Notes: generated by a model not told the origin, from the letters alone. 45,166 bases of DNA from Clostridiales bacterium (GCA_021203365.1 JAJQBI010000032.1:1-45166), one strand, 5' to 3'; positions 34,887 through 43,736 are shown, numbered from the stretch's first letter. Numbers and translations: made by a program.

Positions 34887-36146
34887 TACAAGGAAGCCAC
34901 CATCACCGGAAGCCTGAATGCCCTGTCCCGGCTTCTGGAAAAACACTTCGAACGCAAAGTAATTATCCTGATCGACGAATACGACGTACCTCTGGCAAAG
35001 GCAGGCTCACGGGGCTACTACAGCCAGATGGCAGATCTGATTCGAAATATGCTGGATGCCGCCCTCAAGACAAACCGAAGCCTGTATTTTGCCGTTATGA
35101 CCGGCTGCCTGAGAGTTTCAAAAGAGAGTATTTTTACCGGATTGAATAACCCGAAAATATATTCGCTTCTGGATGCGAGATGCGATGATCAGTTTGGGTT
35201 TACAGACGCGGAAGTACAGAAGATGCTGGATTATTACGGACTTTCTGAATATTATGATATCACCGGGGAATGGTATGACGGATACAGAATGGCCAATGTG
35301 CATGTTTATAACCCCTGGGATGTGATCAACTGGTGTGATCAGCTGCTGGCCGGCGCTGACAAAAGACCAAAGAGCTACTGGAAAAACTCCAGCGGCAATG
35401 AAGAGGTAAAAAAATTTATCCGGCAAATGGGCAACGGCGTAACCAGATCCCAGATTGAGCGGCTGATTTCCGGGGAAAGTGTCCAGGTTAAAATCGAAGA
35501 ACAGCTGACCTATAATACCATGTATGACAGCATTGAAAATATGTGGAGTCTGCTCTATGCCACCGGTTATCTGACCCTGAGCGAAATCCCCGCAGGAGAC
35601 CTGGCCCGCCTGAAAATTCCAAACAACGAAGTCCGGGATATCTTCCGTGATTTTATTCTGGAGCTGTTTAAAGAGAAGGTGACAGAGGACGGGACTCTGG
35701 TGACAGACTTCTGCAGCGCTCTGAAAGATGGCGACACGACAGAGGACGAACGCATTTTTACAAAGAGTATGAGAAAAACCGTCAGCATCCGCGACACAGC
35801 TGTGCAAAGAGAATTCAAGGAAAATTTCTATCACGGTCTGATTCTTGGAATTATACTCTTTAAAAACGACTGGGGGATTTCCTCAAACCGGGAATCCGGC
35901 GATGGGTATTCGGATATCCAGATTGAAATCGAGGATGAGAGCATTGGAATTATTATCGAGGTGAAATACGCAGAAGGCGGGAATCTGGACGCGGCGTGTA
36001 AGGAAGCCCTGAACCAGATTCATAAAAACAACTACACGGCAGAATTAAAGGAGGATGATATGCATACAATCCTCAAATACGGAATCGCCTGTTTCAAAAA
36101 GCAATGCAGGGTTGTCCTGGAACGGGAATTCTTTGATGCCGGTTAA
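34887..36146 (+). pseudogene. 5'-truncated AAA-ATPase-like/PD-(D/E)XK nuclease gene
   Basis: The reading frame opens at 34887 directly after a stop and has no start codon until ATG 35028. Before that it already encodes the Walker B region of the family (KVIILIDEYDVPLAKA). The rest matches the second half of AAA-ATPase-like proteins (PF09820) with a C-terminal PD-(D/E)XK nuclease domain (PF08011): EWYDGYR, NPWDVINW, then GDGYSDIQIE...GIIIEVKYAEGG. About 200 N-terminal residues, including the Walker A-like RPRRFGKS, are absent. These proteins are abundant in gut Firmicutes and of uncertain role. It lies between the two LytTR modules on the opposite strand. The 192 bases upstream (34695-34886) hold the module 1 leader. 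Confidence 0.85.
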
Positions 36147-36158
36147 CTTTCCGGACAT

Positions 36159-36218
36159 AAGACCGGTAAGAGCCCCCGGGATTTTTATCTCCCGGGACTC
36201 TTACCGGTCTTCTTATTT
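36159..36218 (+). terminator. terminator after the truncated AAA-ATPase-like gene
   Basis: AAGACCGGTAAGAG...CCCGGGA and TCCCGGGACTCTTACCGGTCTT form a stem of more than 20 bp with a T-rich loop, followed by CTTATTTTTT. It ends the rightward remnant and may also stop the leftward SGNH transcript. The 100 bases after it are GC-rich with short stems (GCAGC/GCTGC) and no gene. Confidence 0.88.
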
Positions 36219-36319
36219 TTTATGGTTCCCTGCCATGCGGTTAAATCTCTTCAGATCAAATCCCCCGCAGCTCTGCTGCGTAACGTACGAATGACGAGCG
36301 AGGCGAGTCTCGGGACCGT

Positions 36320-37618
36320 TTATTCCTGCTCTGTCAGAAACGCGGTGAGGCTTTCCTCAATGACCGGTGTCCACCACTCCACATAGCCGGTTCTCGTGGG
36401 ATGAACCTCATCATACATATAGGTGTCATACAGATCCGTGCCGTAGACCGCGGTCATTTCCTCATTGTTGAACATATCCACGACGCCGATTCCCCACTTT
36501 TCCTGAATCTCAAGAAGCAGATCCACCATCTCCACGTAGTTTTCCTTTTCACAGTAGGTGCCTGTGTAGAACACTACCGGACAGCCAAAGGTCTCCTGGG
36601 TATAGGCGATGATCGTCTCAATGGCGCCCGCGATGGTAGTGTCATCAAAGGAATCCAGATCGAAATCCTCCGCGATCTCGCCAAAGGGCTTATTTGTGGT
36701 GGCGTCGTTGGTGGAAAGCTGTACAACCACCAGATCCGGGGTTTTATCCGTTGGGATCAGCTTCAGCCTGGCCACATAGGAGCTGTCCGACTGGTTGACC
36801 AGGGTGGTGGCGCTGATGGCGTATTTTTCACAGGCAGCCGCCGCGTGATTGTCCTCAATGGCGTCCACCATGGAGTAATGCCCGCCGGAATAAGCGCCGT
36901 AGGTAACGGAAGACCCGATCCAGAGAATGTTCAGCCCGGATAAGGGATCGGTTTCGTCCACTTCCTCTTCTTCCTCTATTACACCGTCATAACCGGTCCC
37001 AACCGCCGTGCCGGCGGGGGCAAGAAGAATATCTCCCACAGAAGGATATACGGTACCCTTCAGAGAGGGCGCCTTTGCCCCAAAGGAAGCAGTTACCTCT
37101 ATGGTATCTCCCGCTTTCAGCTCCTGACCTGTCAGGATCTGAAAGAGCCCGGTGTCCGTAAATGTTCCGGTGTTATATTCGGTTCCGTCTTTTGTAAATG
37201 CCTCCGAAGAATCCGCCGGCACCTGGCAGTCAACCGGAACCGAGAAGGAATCCCCGTCGTTAACCCGGAAGGTAAATGGCTGTGAAGTAAACTGGGCGGC
37301 AATTTTGGATACTGTCAGATAAACATCATAGGTACCCTCTGTCCCATCTGGAACCGTATAGGTGACTGTTCCGTCCTGGGCAAGGTTTGAAATCAGGTTA
37401 TACGTCTCATCATAATAGGTCGCGGCCTCCTCATTCTCTGTGGATATTCCCTCTCCCTCCGAGAAATCCGCCTCCGCCGCGGAGAGGATCACCGCACCCT
37501 CCACAGCCACAGCGCTGCTTTCCGTGGCCACACTGTCCGTCTGCTCCGCGAAAACATTCCCGGTGATTCCCACACACAGGATCCCCGCCAGGGCCAACAT
37601 CAATATCTTTTTCCTCAT
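36320..37618 (-). CDS. secreted SGNH/GDSL-type hydrolase with N-terminal beta domain
   Basis: A 432-residue exported protein: signal peptide ending at VFA-EQ, a beta-rich domain of about 150 residues (65-215), an acidic linker (EEEEEVDETD), then an SGNH esterase domain. Block I is ILWIGSSVTYG (S237 in the nucleophile position), block III is VVQLSTNDAT and the catalytic Asp/His pair is in DEVHPTRTGY. Members deacetylate polysaccharides or act on lipids. The start follows AGGAGGAAGAAG at 37618. It has its own TTGCCA-17-TATAAT promoter and a LytTR-like repeat, separated from the upstream hydrolase by a terminator. Confidence 0.87.
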   Translation of the reverse strand: MRKKILMLALAGILCVGITGNVFAEQTDSVATESSAVAVEGAVILSAAEADFSEGEGISTENEEAATYYDETYNLISNLAQDGTVTYTVPDGTEGTYDVYLTVSKIAAQFTSQPFTFRVNDGDSFSVPVDCQVPADSSEAFTKDGTEYNTGTFTDTGLFQILTGQELKAGDTIEVTASFGAKAPSLKGTVYPSVGDILLAPAGTAVGTGYDGVIEEEEEVDETDPLSGLNILWIGSSVTYGAYSGGHYSMVDAIEDNHAAAACEKYAISATTLVNQSDSSYVARLKLIPTDKTPDLVVVQLSTNDATTNKPFGEIAEDFDLDSFDDTTIAGAIETIIAYTQETFGCPVVFYTGTYCEKENYVEMVDLLLEIQEKWGIGVVDMFNNEEMTAVYGTDLYDTYMYDEVHPTRTGYVEWWTPVIEESLTAFLTEQE

Positions 37619-37663
37619 TCTTCTTCCTCCTGCAAAATAAAACATGTTAATTTGTTACAAAAA

Positions 37664-37692
37664 ATTATATCATCTCGCCTTTGGACTGGCAA
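37664..37692 (-). promoter_or_regulatory. promoter of the SGNH hydrolase gene
   Basis: On the minus strand TTGCCA (37687-37692), a 17-base spacer and TATAAT (37664-37669), the same hexamers as the CE1 operon promoter. Confidence 0.78.
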
Positions 37693-37701
37693 CTTTTTTA
37701 C

Positions 37702-37731
37702 TTAAAATGTATTTCCAGGGACATAATCCGT
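37702..37731 (-). promoter_or_regulatory. LytTR-like paired repeat upstream of the SGNH promoter
   Basis: On the minus strand ACGGATTAT (37723-37731) and ACATTTTAA (37702-37710) are spaced by 12 bases and end nine bases before the -35 box. Each matches the LytTR consensus imperfectly; spacing and place are nearly the same as in the CE1 operon, which is the main support. Confidence 0.4.
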
Positions 37732-37821
37732 CAATCTGCCCTGTCTGTTTCCTCCGGGATTTTCATAACATTCGGAATCCCCCATCTGCAGCCTTCACAT
37801 GCCTCTCCGGAATATAGGAAA

Positions 37822-37845
37822 AGCCGGGGCTTTTCCTCCCCGGCT
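37822..37845 (-). terminator. terminator of the large secreted hydrolase gene
   Basis: AGCCGGGG and CCCCGGCT form an 8-bp stem with an eight-base loop, followed by TTTTCC on the minus strand, 15 bases after the gene. Confidence 0.8.
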
Positions 37846-37859
37846 CTTCACATATTTCC

Positions 37860-39719
37860 TTATTCCGCCGCTTCCACATTATAGCTGTTGTCCACAACAC
37901 TTCCGTCATCCGCGCTCAGGGAATAGGTCACCTCGCTGATGGCAATGCTGCCGTCCTCCTGTCTGGAGAACTGGCTCAGGAAATCCCAGGCCGCCCAGCT
38001 GTTGCGGGCGTACACCTCATGAGACTGGTTGGAGGCATTGGCCACAGCCGTGTAATAATTTCCGTCCTCGCTCTGGAAGAGCTCCACGGTCAGGGTGCTG
38101 TCCAGGAAAGCCTTCTGATCCGTCACCTGATATGTGATATCTCCATTTACACCCCAGATGGAATTCTCCCATTCGTCCTGTGCGTCAAAGCTGCAGTTGT
38201 ATTCCTTTGTAACCTGGTTTACCTCAAAAAGATTGCTCAGTCTGTCGACCAGCTTTTCCGCCTGGGAAGGCAGTTCTTCCAGAGGAGAGGTCTCGCCGCC
38301 CACATAGAATACCGGCACGATCACATCCGAATTTGCGTTCTCAACCGCATTTCCATAGCTGTCAACCGCCGGCTCATAGGAGGCGTCCATAGGCGCCAGC
38401 CCCGCGAAAATCTCCGGATACTGCTCATACAGATCCCAGCTCTTGCATCCGCCCATGGAAAATCCGGAGGCATAGATCCGGGTGCTGTCAATGGAATATT
38501 TTTCCTCCAGCTGCTCAATCAGTTCCACGATCTCACCTGCGGTGCAGTTGGGATAATGCAGATCCACACTGACGGTGATAAATCCGTTTTCCTTTCCGAT
38601 CAGCGGCCATTCCGTAGCCTGTGCCTCAAAAAGGGCCGTATTTCCACCGCCGTGGAAGCAGAGCACCAGCGGAACATTTCCGTTTTCCACATCCAGATCC
38701 TCCGCGTAGTAGGTGACCACGCTGATGGGATGCTCCTCGGTTCCCGCGTATGCGTCGCTGGCATTATCCTCGGTTGTTTCCACCGTATAGGTCTCCACGG
38801 TTTCCACAATTCCTTCCGCCGCGTAGTCATAAATGGGAAGAAGAACGCCGGCCTGACGTCTGTTATTTCCGATAACTTCCTCATATTCTGCGGTATAGTC
38901 GGCGGCGTCCACCGTCAGAACGCTTCCGCAGTTTTCTTCCAGAACCGCATTTGCCTCCTCGCTGTTTCCGATGGAAACCACCGGAATATCATTTTCCTCA
39001 ACTCCCTCTGTGTCGGAAAGACCGGACAGGGTAACTCCGGCAGGTGTTACGTTCACCGTTCCTCCCCAGAAGGTAGCCGCTTCCACAGTCTTTAACGCCA
39101 CATCCGCAACATAATCCGCGCCCTCATTCTCCGCGTAGATATAGATTCTGGACTGAGTTCCCACAACCTTTACTTCCGTCTCTCCGGTCAGATAGTTGGC
39201 GCTGACCGTGATTCCGTTTTCAGAGGAATCTGTGGAACTGTCATTGATCAGCTGGGCAATGGTTCCATAAGCCTCTGCGTCCTCCTCAGACCAGGTGTCC
39301 CCCACCGGATTCACAAAAACAACGCTGGAGCCGTTTTCCGCTGCAAGAGCCGCAAGGCCGCTTTCCACCGCATAGGCACTGGCTGTGTCTGTATCATATT
39401 TTCCGGATCCAAATACCATAAATACCGGTGCAGTACAGGTGGTTTTTACCGCAGAGGTTTCGCTTATGTTGTCATTGGGATAGTATACAAGCACCTCATT
39501 GGCACCTGCCTGCATGATTGTGATGACACCGCCGTCTGTCTCTGTTGTCTCATAGGCTGCTTCTGCGGCGTCAGACGCGGACGCGTCTGCATCAGTCGCT
39601 TCACCGGCATCCGATTCTGTAGCTTCAGCTTCCTCCGCATATGCCACGAAAGGAACGCAGGTACAAACCAGCGCACTGGCCGTCAATAACGCCATCAGCT
39701 TCATTGTTCTTTTCTTCAA
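37860..39719 (-). CDS. secreted PHB-depolymerase-like alpha/beta hydrolase
   Basis: A 619-residue exported protein: signal peptide ending at AYA-EE, an acidic low-complexity stretch (residues 30-55, Asp/Ala/Glu/Ser), a long beta-rich N-terminal region, then from about 340 an alpha/beta-hydrolase resembling PHB depolymerases and feruloyl esterases. LVLCFHGGGNTALF is the oxyanion loop and GFSMGG carries S421. The start is TTG at 39719: AAGGAGG lies nine bases before it, while the in-frame ATG at 39704 has only a poor site. It is directly downstream of two-component module 2, with a structured 222-base leader. The substrate is unknown; a plant or host acyl-glycan is likely. Confidence 0.82.
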   Translation of the reverse strand: MKKRTMKLMALLTASALVCTCVPFVAYAEEAEATESDAGEATDADASASDAAEAAYETTETDGGVITIMQAGANEVLVYYPNDNISETSAVKTTCTAPVFMVFGSGKYDTDTASAYAVESGLAALAAENGSSVVFVNPVGDTWSEEDAEAYGTIAQLINDSSTDSSENGITVSANYLTGETEVKVVGTQSRIYIYAENEGADYVADVALKTVEAATFWGGTVNVTPAGVTLSGLSDTEGVEENDIPVVSIGNSEEANAVLEENCGSVLTVDAADYTAEYEEVIGNNRRQAGVLLPIYDYAAEGIVETVETYTVETTEDNASDAYAGTEEHPISVVTYYAEDLDVENGNVPLVLCFHGGGNTALFEAQATEWPLIGKENGFITVSVDLHYPNCTAGEIVELIEQLEEKYSIDSTRIYASGFSMGGCKSWDLYEQYPEIFAGLAPMDASYEPAVDSYGNAVENANSDVIVPVFYVGGETSPLEELPSQAEKLVDRLSNLFEVNQVTKEYNCSFDAQDEWENSIWGVNGDITYQVTDQKAFLDSTLTVELFQSEDGNYYTAVANASNQSHEVYARNSWAAWDFLSQFSRQEDGSIAISEVTYSLSADDGSVVDNSYNVEAAE

Positions 39720-39763
39720 GATCCTTCTCCTCCTTTTTGCTGAAATAACCTGCCGGACCTGTT

Positions 39764-39799
39764 CTCACGAATGCTGATGCAGGCATCTGTATTCGTAAG
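39764..39799 (-). promoter_or_regulatory. symmetrical leader hairpin before the large hydrolase gene
   Basis: An outer 9-bp stem (CTTACGAAT with ATTCGTGAG, one G-T pair), a 3-by-3 internal loop and an inner GATGC/GCATC stem form a regular hairpin 45 bases before the start codon. There is no T run after it, so it is not a terminator; it could affect mRNA stability or bind a protein. Confidence 0.5.
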
Positions 39800-39862
39800 C
39801 TTTTGCCCCCTGTGTCACGTTATTTCTTTCAGTTCCCAACACCATTCTGGTAATTTCTCACG

Positions 39863-39923
39863 GATCGGCCGATCACTTTATTGAAATTGTATCTCTTATA
39901 TCATAATTCCCTGCATTCCACAA
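39863..39923 (-). promoter_or_regulatory. possible promoter and palindrome before the large hydrolase gene
   Basis: On the minus strand TTGTGG (39918-39923), 17 bases and TATAAG (39895-39900) could be a promoter. The perfect palindrome GATCGGCCGATC follows at 39863-39874. No LytTR-type repeat was found here. Confidence 0.35.
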
Positions 39924-39941
39924 CGTTTTTTACCTTTTCTG

Positions 39942-41297
39942 TCATTTTCCCTTCGAAATCTGCTTTCCGTTTTTCATTTCCATCGCCTCCCCCGCAACAG
40001 GGATCACGATATACAGGAAAAACACCGACGCCTCCGCCTTCACAGACATGGTGCCCTGATATTTCTCCACAATCTGCCGGATACTTTTTAAGCCATATCC
40101 ATGATTTCTCCGGTCTCCCTTGGAGGTTACAGGAAGGCTGCCATGAAATTTCAGTTCTCCCTCAAAGCAGTTTTTAAACCGGAGAACTCCAAAGCCTTCT
40201 TTCTTCTCAATGTTCACGGAAATCACCCGTTTTTCTTCATCCCGGATTTTTTCCACGCTCTCTATGGCGTTGTCCAGAGCGTTTCCGATCAGAGTATACA
40301 GGTCAATCACATCCATAAAGTCAAAGGCCTCGCCGTCCGCCACGCAATTCCATGTGATCTGATGCATTTTACAGTAAAGGCCCTTTTCCATCAGTATGGT
40401 GTCCAGCGCCTCGTTCCCCGTGTCCACATTGCTGTCGTAGATTTCCGTCATCTTCTGCAGCTCATTCAGAAATTCTCCCCGCTCTTCGGATGTCCCCTCC
40501 ATCCTTCGGATCGCCGCGATCTGATGCTTCATGTCATGATACTTACGGTTCATCATATCCATATTCTCTTTGGACAGCCGATACTGAAGCTGACGCTGTT
40601 TCCACATGGCCTCATTTTTTTCCAGGAGCCTCTGAGTCTGAAGCTCCTGCCGCTGTACCCTCTGTACCCACAGAAACAGGAAGCACACAAACAGGGCATA
40701 TATCTGGCACAGTCCGAACATAATCGAATAGGTCTGACTGTCCGCATCAATTCCGGTACAGGAAAGCACATTTTTTGTGAGAATGCTCATGAAATAAGTG
40801 ATAAAAATAATTACAGCCACCCCACTGACCGCGTTCTGCCGGCTGACTCCATAGCTGCCTTCTTCAGCCATATTCCGCGCAAACAGCAGGAAAAACACCA
40901 GATACACGCAGAAATAAACCAGTACATAGATCCAGTAATTGACAGAATCTGCCCCTGGAAGTACCTCAAACTGAAATAACAGAATATACAGGGAGGAGGC
41001 GAAATGCTGCGTTGCATACCCGCAGGCGGTGCAGTACATTGCGTCCCAGACTGTGATCTGCGCACTGCCCCGGCAGAACACCAGGAAAGTAAAAAGCACC
41101 AGAAAAAACCAGAGATGGATTCCCCGGCTGACCAGAAACGGGCATATCCACAGGGAACAGATCACCAGAAAAAGGCTTCCGCCCGCGAAATATACCCACC
41201 CGTATTTTCTTTTTTTCAGAAAAATCCAGTATATGAAAACCGCCAGAAAAAGCTCCGCACAATATGACAGGTCATTCAGTCCCTGCTGCCAGCTCAT
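39942..41297 (-). CDS. GHKL sensor histidine kinase (AgrC-like), module 2
   Basis: A 451-residue kinase with about six N-terminal membrane segments (10-215), the histidine motif NRKYHDMKHQI (H254), NALDNAIESVEK and a GHKL end (NHGYGLKSIRQIVEKYQG). It is a clear paralogue of the module 1 kinase: the membrane layout matches position by position (for example YCVEMLMS with YCAELFLA and QHIASDLYI with QHFASSLYI). Its ATG directly follows the stop of its LytTR partner (TAGATG), so the two are translationally coupled. The signal is unknown; no peptide pheromone gene is seen. Confidence 0.9.
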   Translation of the reverse strand: MSWQQGLNDLSYCAELFLAVFIYWIFLKKRKYGWVYFAGGSLFLVICSLWICPFLVSRGIHLWFFLVLFTFLVFCRGSAQITVWDAMYCTACGYATQHFASSLYILLFQFEVLPGADSVNYWIYVLVYFCVYLVFFLLFARNMAEEGSYGVSRQNAVSGVAVIIFITYFMSILTKNVLSCTGIDADSQTYSIMFGLCQIYALFVCFLFLWVQRVQRQELQTQRLLEKNEAMWKQRQLQYRLSKENMDMMNRKYHDMKHQIAAIRRMEGTSEERGEFLNELQKMTEIYDSNVDTGNEALDTILMEKGLYCKMHQITWNCVADGEAFDFMDVIDLYTLIGNALDNAIESVEKIRDEEKRVISVNIEKKEGFGVLRFKNCFEGELKFHGSLPVTSKGDRRNHGYGLKSIRQIVEKYQGTMSVKAEASVFFLYIVIPVAGEAMEMKNGKQISKGK

Positions 41298-42002
41298 CTA
41301 AATCCCTCCCACAGAATCCGCCACTGCCTGTACAAATGCCTTCTTTCTCGGACGGCTGATCTGAAGCTCCCGGCCGCCTGCCACAACCACGTTCTCATGG
41401 ATGGCCTGGACATGGCGGAGATTGACAAGATAACAGCTGTTACATTTCGCGAAGCCCATTCCGGCAAGGATCTGCTCCGCGGATTTCAGACTCCCCCACA
41501 GCTCAATATCCTCCTGCCCGTCCATATGGTAGATCACCCTGTGATTCATGACCTCCACATACAGGATCTGATTGACAAAGACCTTATACATTTTATCCTT
41601 TGCAGTGATCACAACACTCCGATCGGCGTTCCACCGGATAAGCTTTTCAAATTCCAGCATTTTCATGCGAAACAGTTCATAGGAAAGAGGCTTCAGAATG
41701 TAATCCGCGGCGCCCACCTCATAGCCCTTAATCGCATAACGGGCGATGTTGGTAAGAAACACCAGAATAACCTTCCTGTCAGTTTTCCGAATCTCCCGTG
41801 CGGCCTGGATCCCATCCATCTCCCTCATCTCAATGTCCAGAAAAATCAGATCATACAGAGGACGGAAACCATTCACAATATCCTTTCCGTCCGAAAACCC
41901 GTCGATTTCACTGTGCGTGCCGGTTTCACTCTGAAAACGTTCCAGATACCGGATAATCACCTTCCTGGTGTCCGGATCATCCTCCACAACCGCGATTCGC
42001 AT
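41298..42002 (-). CDS. LytTR-family response regulator, module 2
   Basis: A 234-residue regulator: receiver with D56 in IFLDIEM and LKPLSYE, LytTR domain with VNQILYVEVMNHRVIYHM and KCNSCYLVNLRHVQAI. GGGAGG seven bases before ATG 42002 fixes the start. It is paralogous to the module 1 regulator along its whole length. It is followed without a gap by the kinase gene and then by the large secreted hydrolase gene, its likely target. Confidence 0.92.
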   Translation of the reverse strand: MRIAVVEDDPDTRKVIIRYLERFQSETGTHSEIDGFSDGKDIVNGFRPLYDLIFLDIEMREMDGIQAAREIRKTDRKVILVFLTNIARYAIKGYEVGAADYILKPLSYELFRMKMLEFEKLIRWNADRSVVITAKDKMYKVFVNQILYVEVMNHRVIYHMDGQEDIELWGSLKSAEQILAGMGFAKCNSCYLVNLRHVQAIHENVVVAGGRELQISRPRKKAFVQAVADSVGGI

Positions 42003-42024
42003 TCTGATCACCTCCCTCAAAAGC

Positions 42025-42046
42025 AGCTTTTTGCCGGTAAAAAGCT
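42025..42046 (-). terminator. hairpin before module 2
   Basis: AGCTTTTT and AAAAAGCT form a perfect 8-bp stem around GCCGGT, 22 bases before the module 2 regulator and 17 bases after the damaged AAA-ATPase-like gene. On the minus strand only CTTTT follows, so it may be a weak terminator for that gene or a leader stem. Confidence 0.45.
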
Positions 42047-42063
42047 TTTTATCTGTGCAGTAT

Positions 42064-43010
42064 TCAGCCGCATTTTAAAGAAGAATTTGAAGAAAGCGCT
42101 TTTTTAAACACTTCCATGACCTCCTTATTTGGAATAAATACCTTCCTTTCCACAGCATCATAACCCAGATATCCCAGGTGAATCAACAGTGTCAGGACAT
42201 CATCCTTACTTTTAAACGAAGTAATATCATTCTGAAATGTCCCTGTTCTGACCCTCACCGACTCGCCGCCAAGCATGGCAATAACCGCGTCTTTAAGCCC
42301 ATCATAATTCATGCTGATATAATCTTTCAGCGAATCATAGGTTTCAGAATCTGTCCAGTAATTTCCAAATTCCTCATTTTCCACAGCATTCATGACTGAG
42401 TTGGGACTGTATATATGCTGAATCCTGCTGAACTGATAACCGTCATACCATGCGCTCATGCTCTCAAAATCCATACGATATTTCCTGCACAGCACCTTAA
42501 CTTCCTGTTCCGTAAATCCTGCATATTTCGCCAGCTTTGCCGGTTTCGTCATAGTAAATTCTCTAAAATCCGTCAGCGCGGACTGTGTCCCGTATTTCTT
42601 TATGGGAAGTATGCCTGTCATATAGGCAGCACAGGCTCATCAAGCTCCCGGATCTCTCTCGCCTGTAAATCCTTCACCACATTCTTTCTGTCTGTACAAT
42701 TGGAAATAAATCGAATCAGATCCAGATAAAGAACATCAAACTTATTCAGATAAGTTTCAAATGATTCTTTTTTCGATATTTTAAGGCCTTCAAACAGTGC
42801 ATGGGAATCGCAGCTTCTGTCATAGTAAGCACACAGCATCTTTTCGGCAAAGGATTTTCCAAATCGTCTTGGACGGCTAAAGCTTGTAAACCTCCCTGGC
42901 GTCGTATTTATTGTACTGTTAATATAATCAATCAAATCTGTCTTATCTACATATATTCCTTTACGAATAGAGGCAAACGCATCATTTCCAGGATTCAAAT
43001 ATTCACCCAT
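42064..43010 (-). pseudogene. AAA-ATPase-like gene with internal deletion and lost C-terminus
   Basis: The first frame (43010 down to 42618) encodes the N-terminus of the PF09820 family: MGEYLNPGNDAF, GIYVDKTDLI, the Walker A-like SRPRRFGKSFAEKML and the REIRELDEP segment. The second frame (42621 down to 42064) resumes at AYMTGILPIKKYG and runs to IPNKEVMEVFKKAL. About 80 residues between them, including Walker B, are missing, and the frames do not match. The C-terminal nuclease domain is also absent. AGGAGGTG precedes ATG 43010. It is the second damaged member of this family in the window and keeps the part that the copy at 34887-36146 has lost. Confidence 0.85.
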
Positions 43011-43066
43011 ATATCTGCACCTCCTGATATAAACTCCATCCCTCACACCGGCCACAAGATCATTTT

Positions 43067-43426
43067 TTAAGATCCGGCATGCAGCTTCTCTGTCCACTCA
43101 GCTTCCCTGAATCCTGTAAGCACAGTGTCTCCGTCCACAATCAAGGGTCTCTTTACCAGCATACCATCTGTAGCCAGCAGCCGCAGCTGCTCCTCTTCGC
43201 TCATGACAGGCAGCTTATCCTTAAGCTGAAGCTCCTTATACAATTTTCCGCTTGTATTAAAAAACTTCTTAAGCGCAAGAGCGCTTCCTTCATACCATTT
43301 CTTCAGTTCATCATAAGTGGGATTCTCTTCTACAATATGACGGTCCGTATATTCTATTCCGTGTCCATCCAGCCATTTTTTTGCTTTTTGACAGGTGGCG
43401 CATTTTGGATATTCTAAAAACAGCAT
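43067..43426 (-). CDS. ArsC/Spx-family thioredoxin-fold protein
   Basis: A 119-residue protein of the ArsC/Spx superfamily: LEYPKCATCQKAKKWL (C9xxC12 redox pair), HIVEENPTYDELKKW, and VKRPLIVDGDTVLTGFREAEW, the family's cis-Pro and arginine region. It may be a glutaredoxin-type arsenate reductase or a Spx-like thiol-responsive protein; no ars operon genes are nearby to decide. GGAGAG precedes ATG 43426, so the longer upstream frame is not used. It is transcribed leftward from a strong promoter inside the inverted-repeat element at 43515-43739. Confidence 0.85.
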   Translation of the reverse strand: MLFLEYPKCATCQKAKKWLDGHGIEYTDRHIVEENPTYDELKKWYEGSALALKKFFNTSGKLYKELQLKDKLPVMSEEEQLRLLATDGMLVKRPLIVDGDTVLTGFREAEWTEKLHAGS

Positions 43427-43517
43427 TGTATTCTCTCCTCTACTACTACTTTTTCTTTTTAACACATTCTGTTCTCTCACAGCATTCTGCCTTTCTGATA
43501 TTCTGCCTCTTATCGTT

Positions 43518-43546
43518 AATATAAAGCAATGTCATTGTCAAGTCAA
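43518..43546 (-). promoter_or_regulatory. promoter of the ArsC/Spx-like gene
   Basis: On the minus strand TTGACT (43541-43546), a 17-base spacer and TATATT (43518-43523), nearly identical to the divergent mutM promoter. Confidence 0.78.
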
Positions 43547-43707
43547 TGTTTTTTGTACACCTCGCAATCGTTTACTATTCACAGCCGACTTTGAGCAGGC
43601 AGATGAAACCGTTAAGCTTGCTTATAAGGTTCCATCTGCCTGCTCAAAGTTGGCTGGAATCAGTCAATCCCCATGTTTTTAAACATTCTTTGGCTGCATA
43701 AAAAACA

Positions 43708-43736
43708 TTGACCCAATCATTTCATTGCATTATATT
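43708..43736 (+). promoter_or_regulatory. promoter of mutM
   Basis: TTGACC (43708-43713), a 17-base spacer and TATATT (43731-43736) lie about 70 bases before mutM, inside the right end of the inverted-repeat element. Confidence 0.78.

Noticed and set aside
32607..42002. An agr-type quorum-sensing system
   Set aside because: The kinases are AgrC-like, but I found no AgrB-like protease or short AgrD-type peptide gene near either module.
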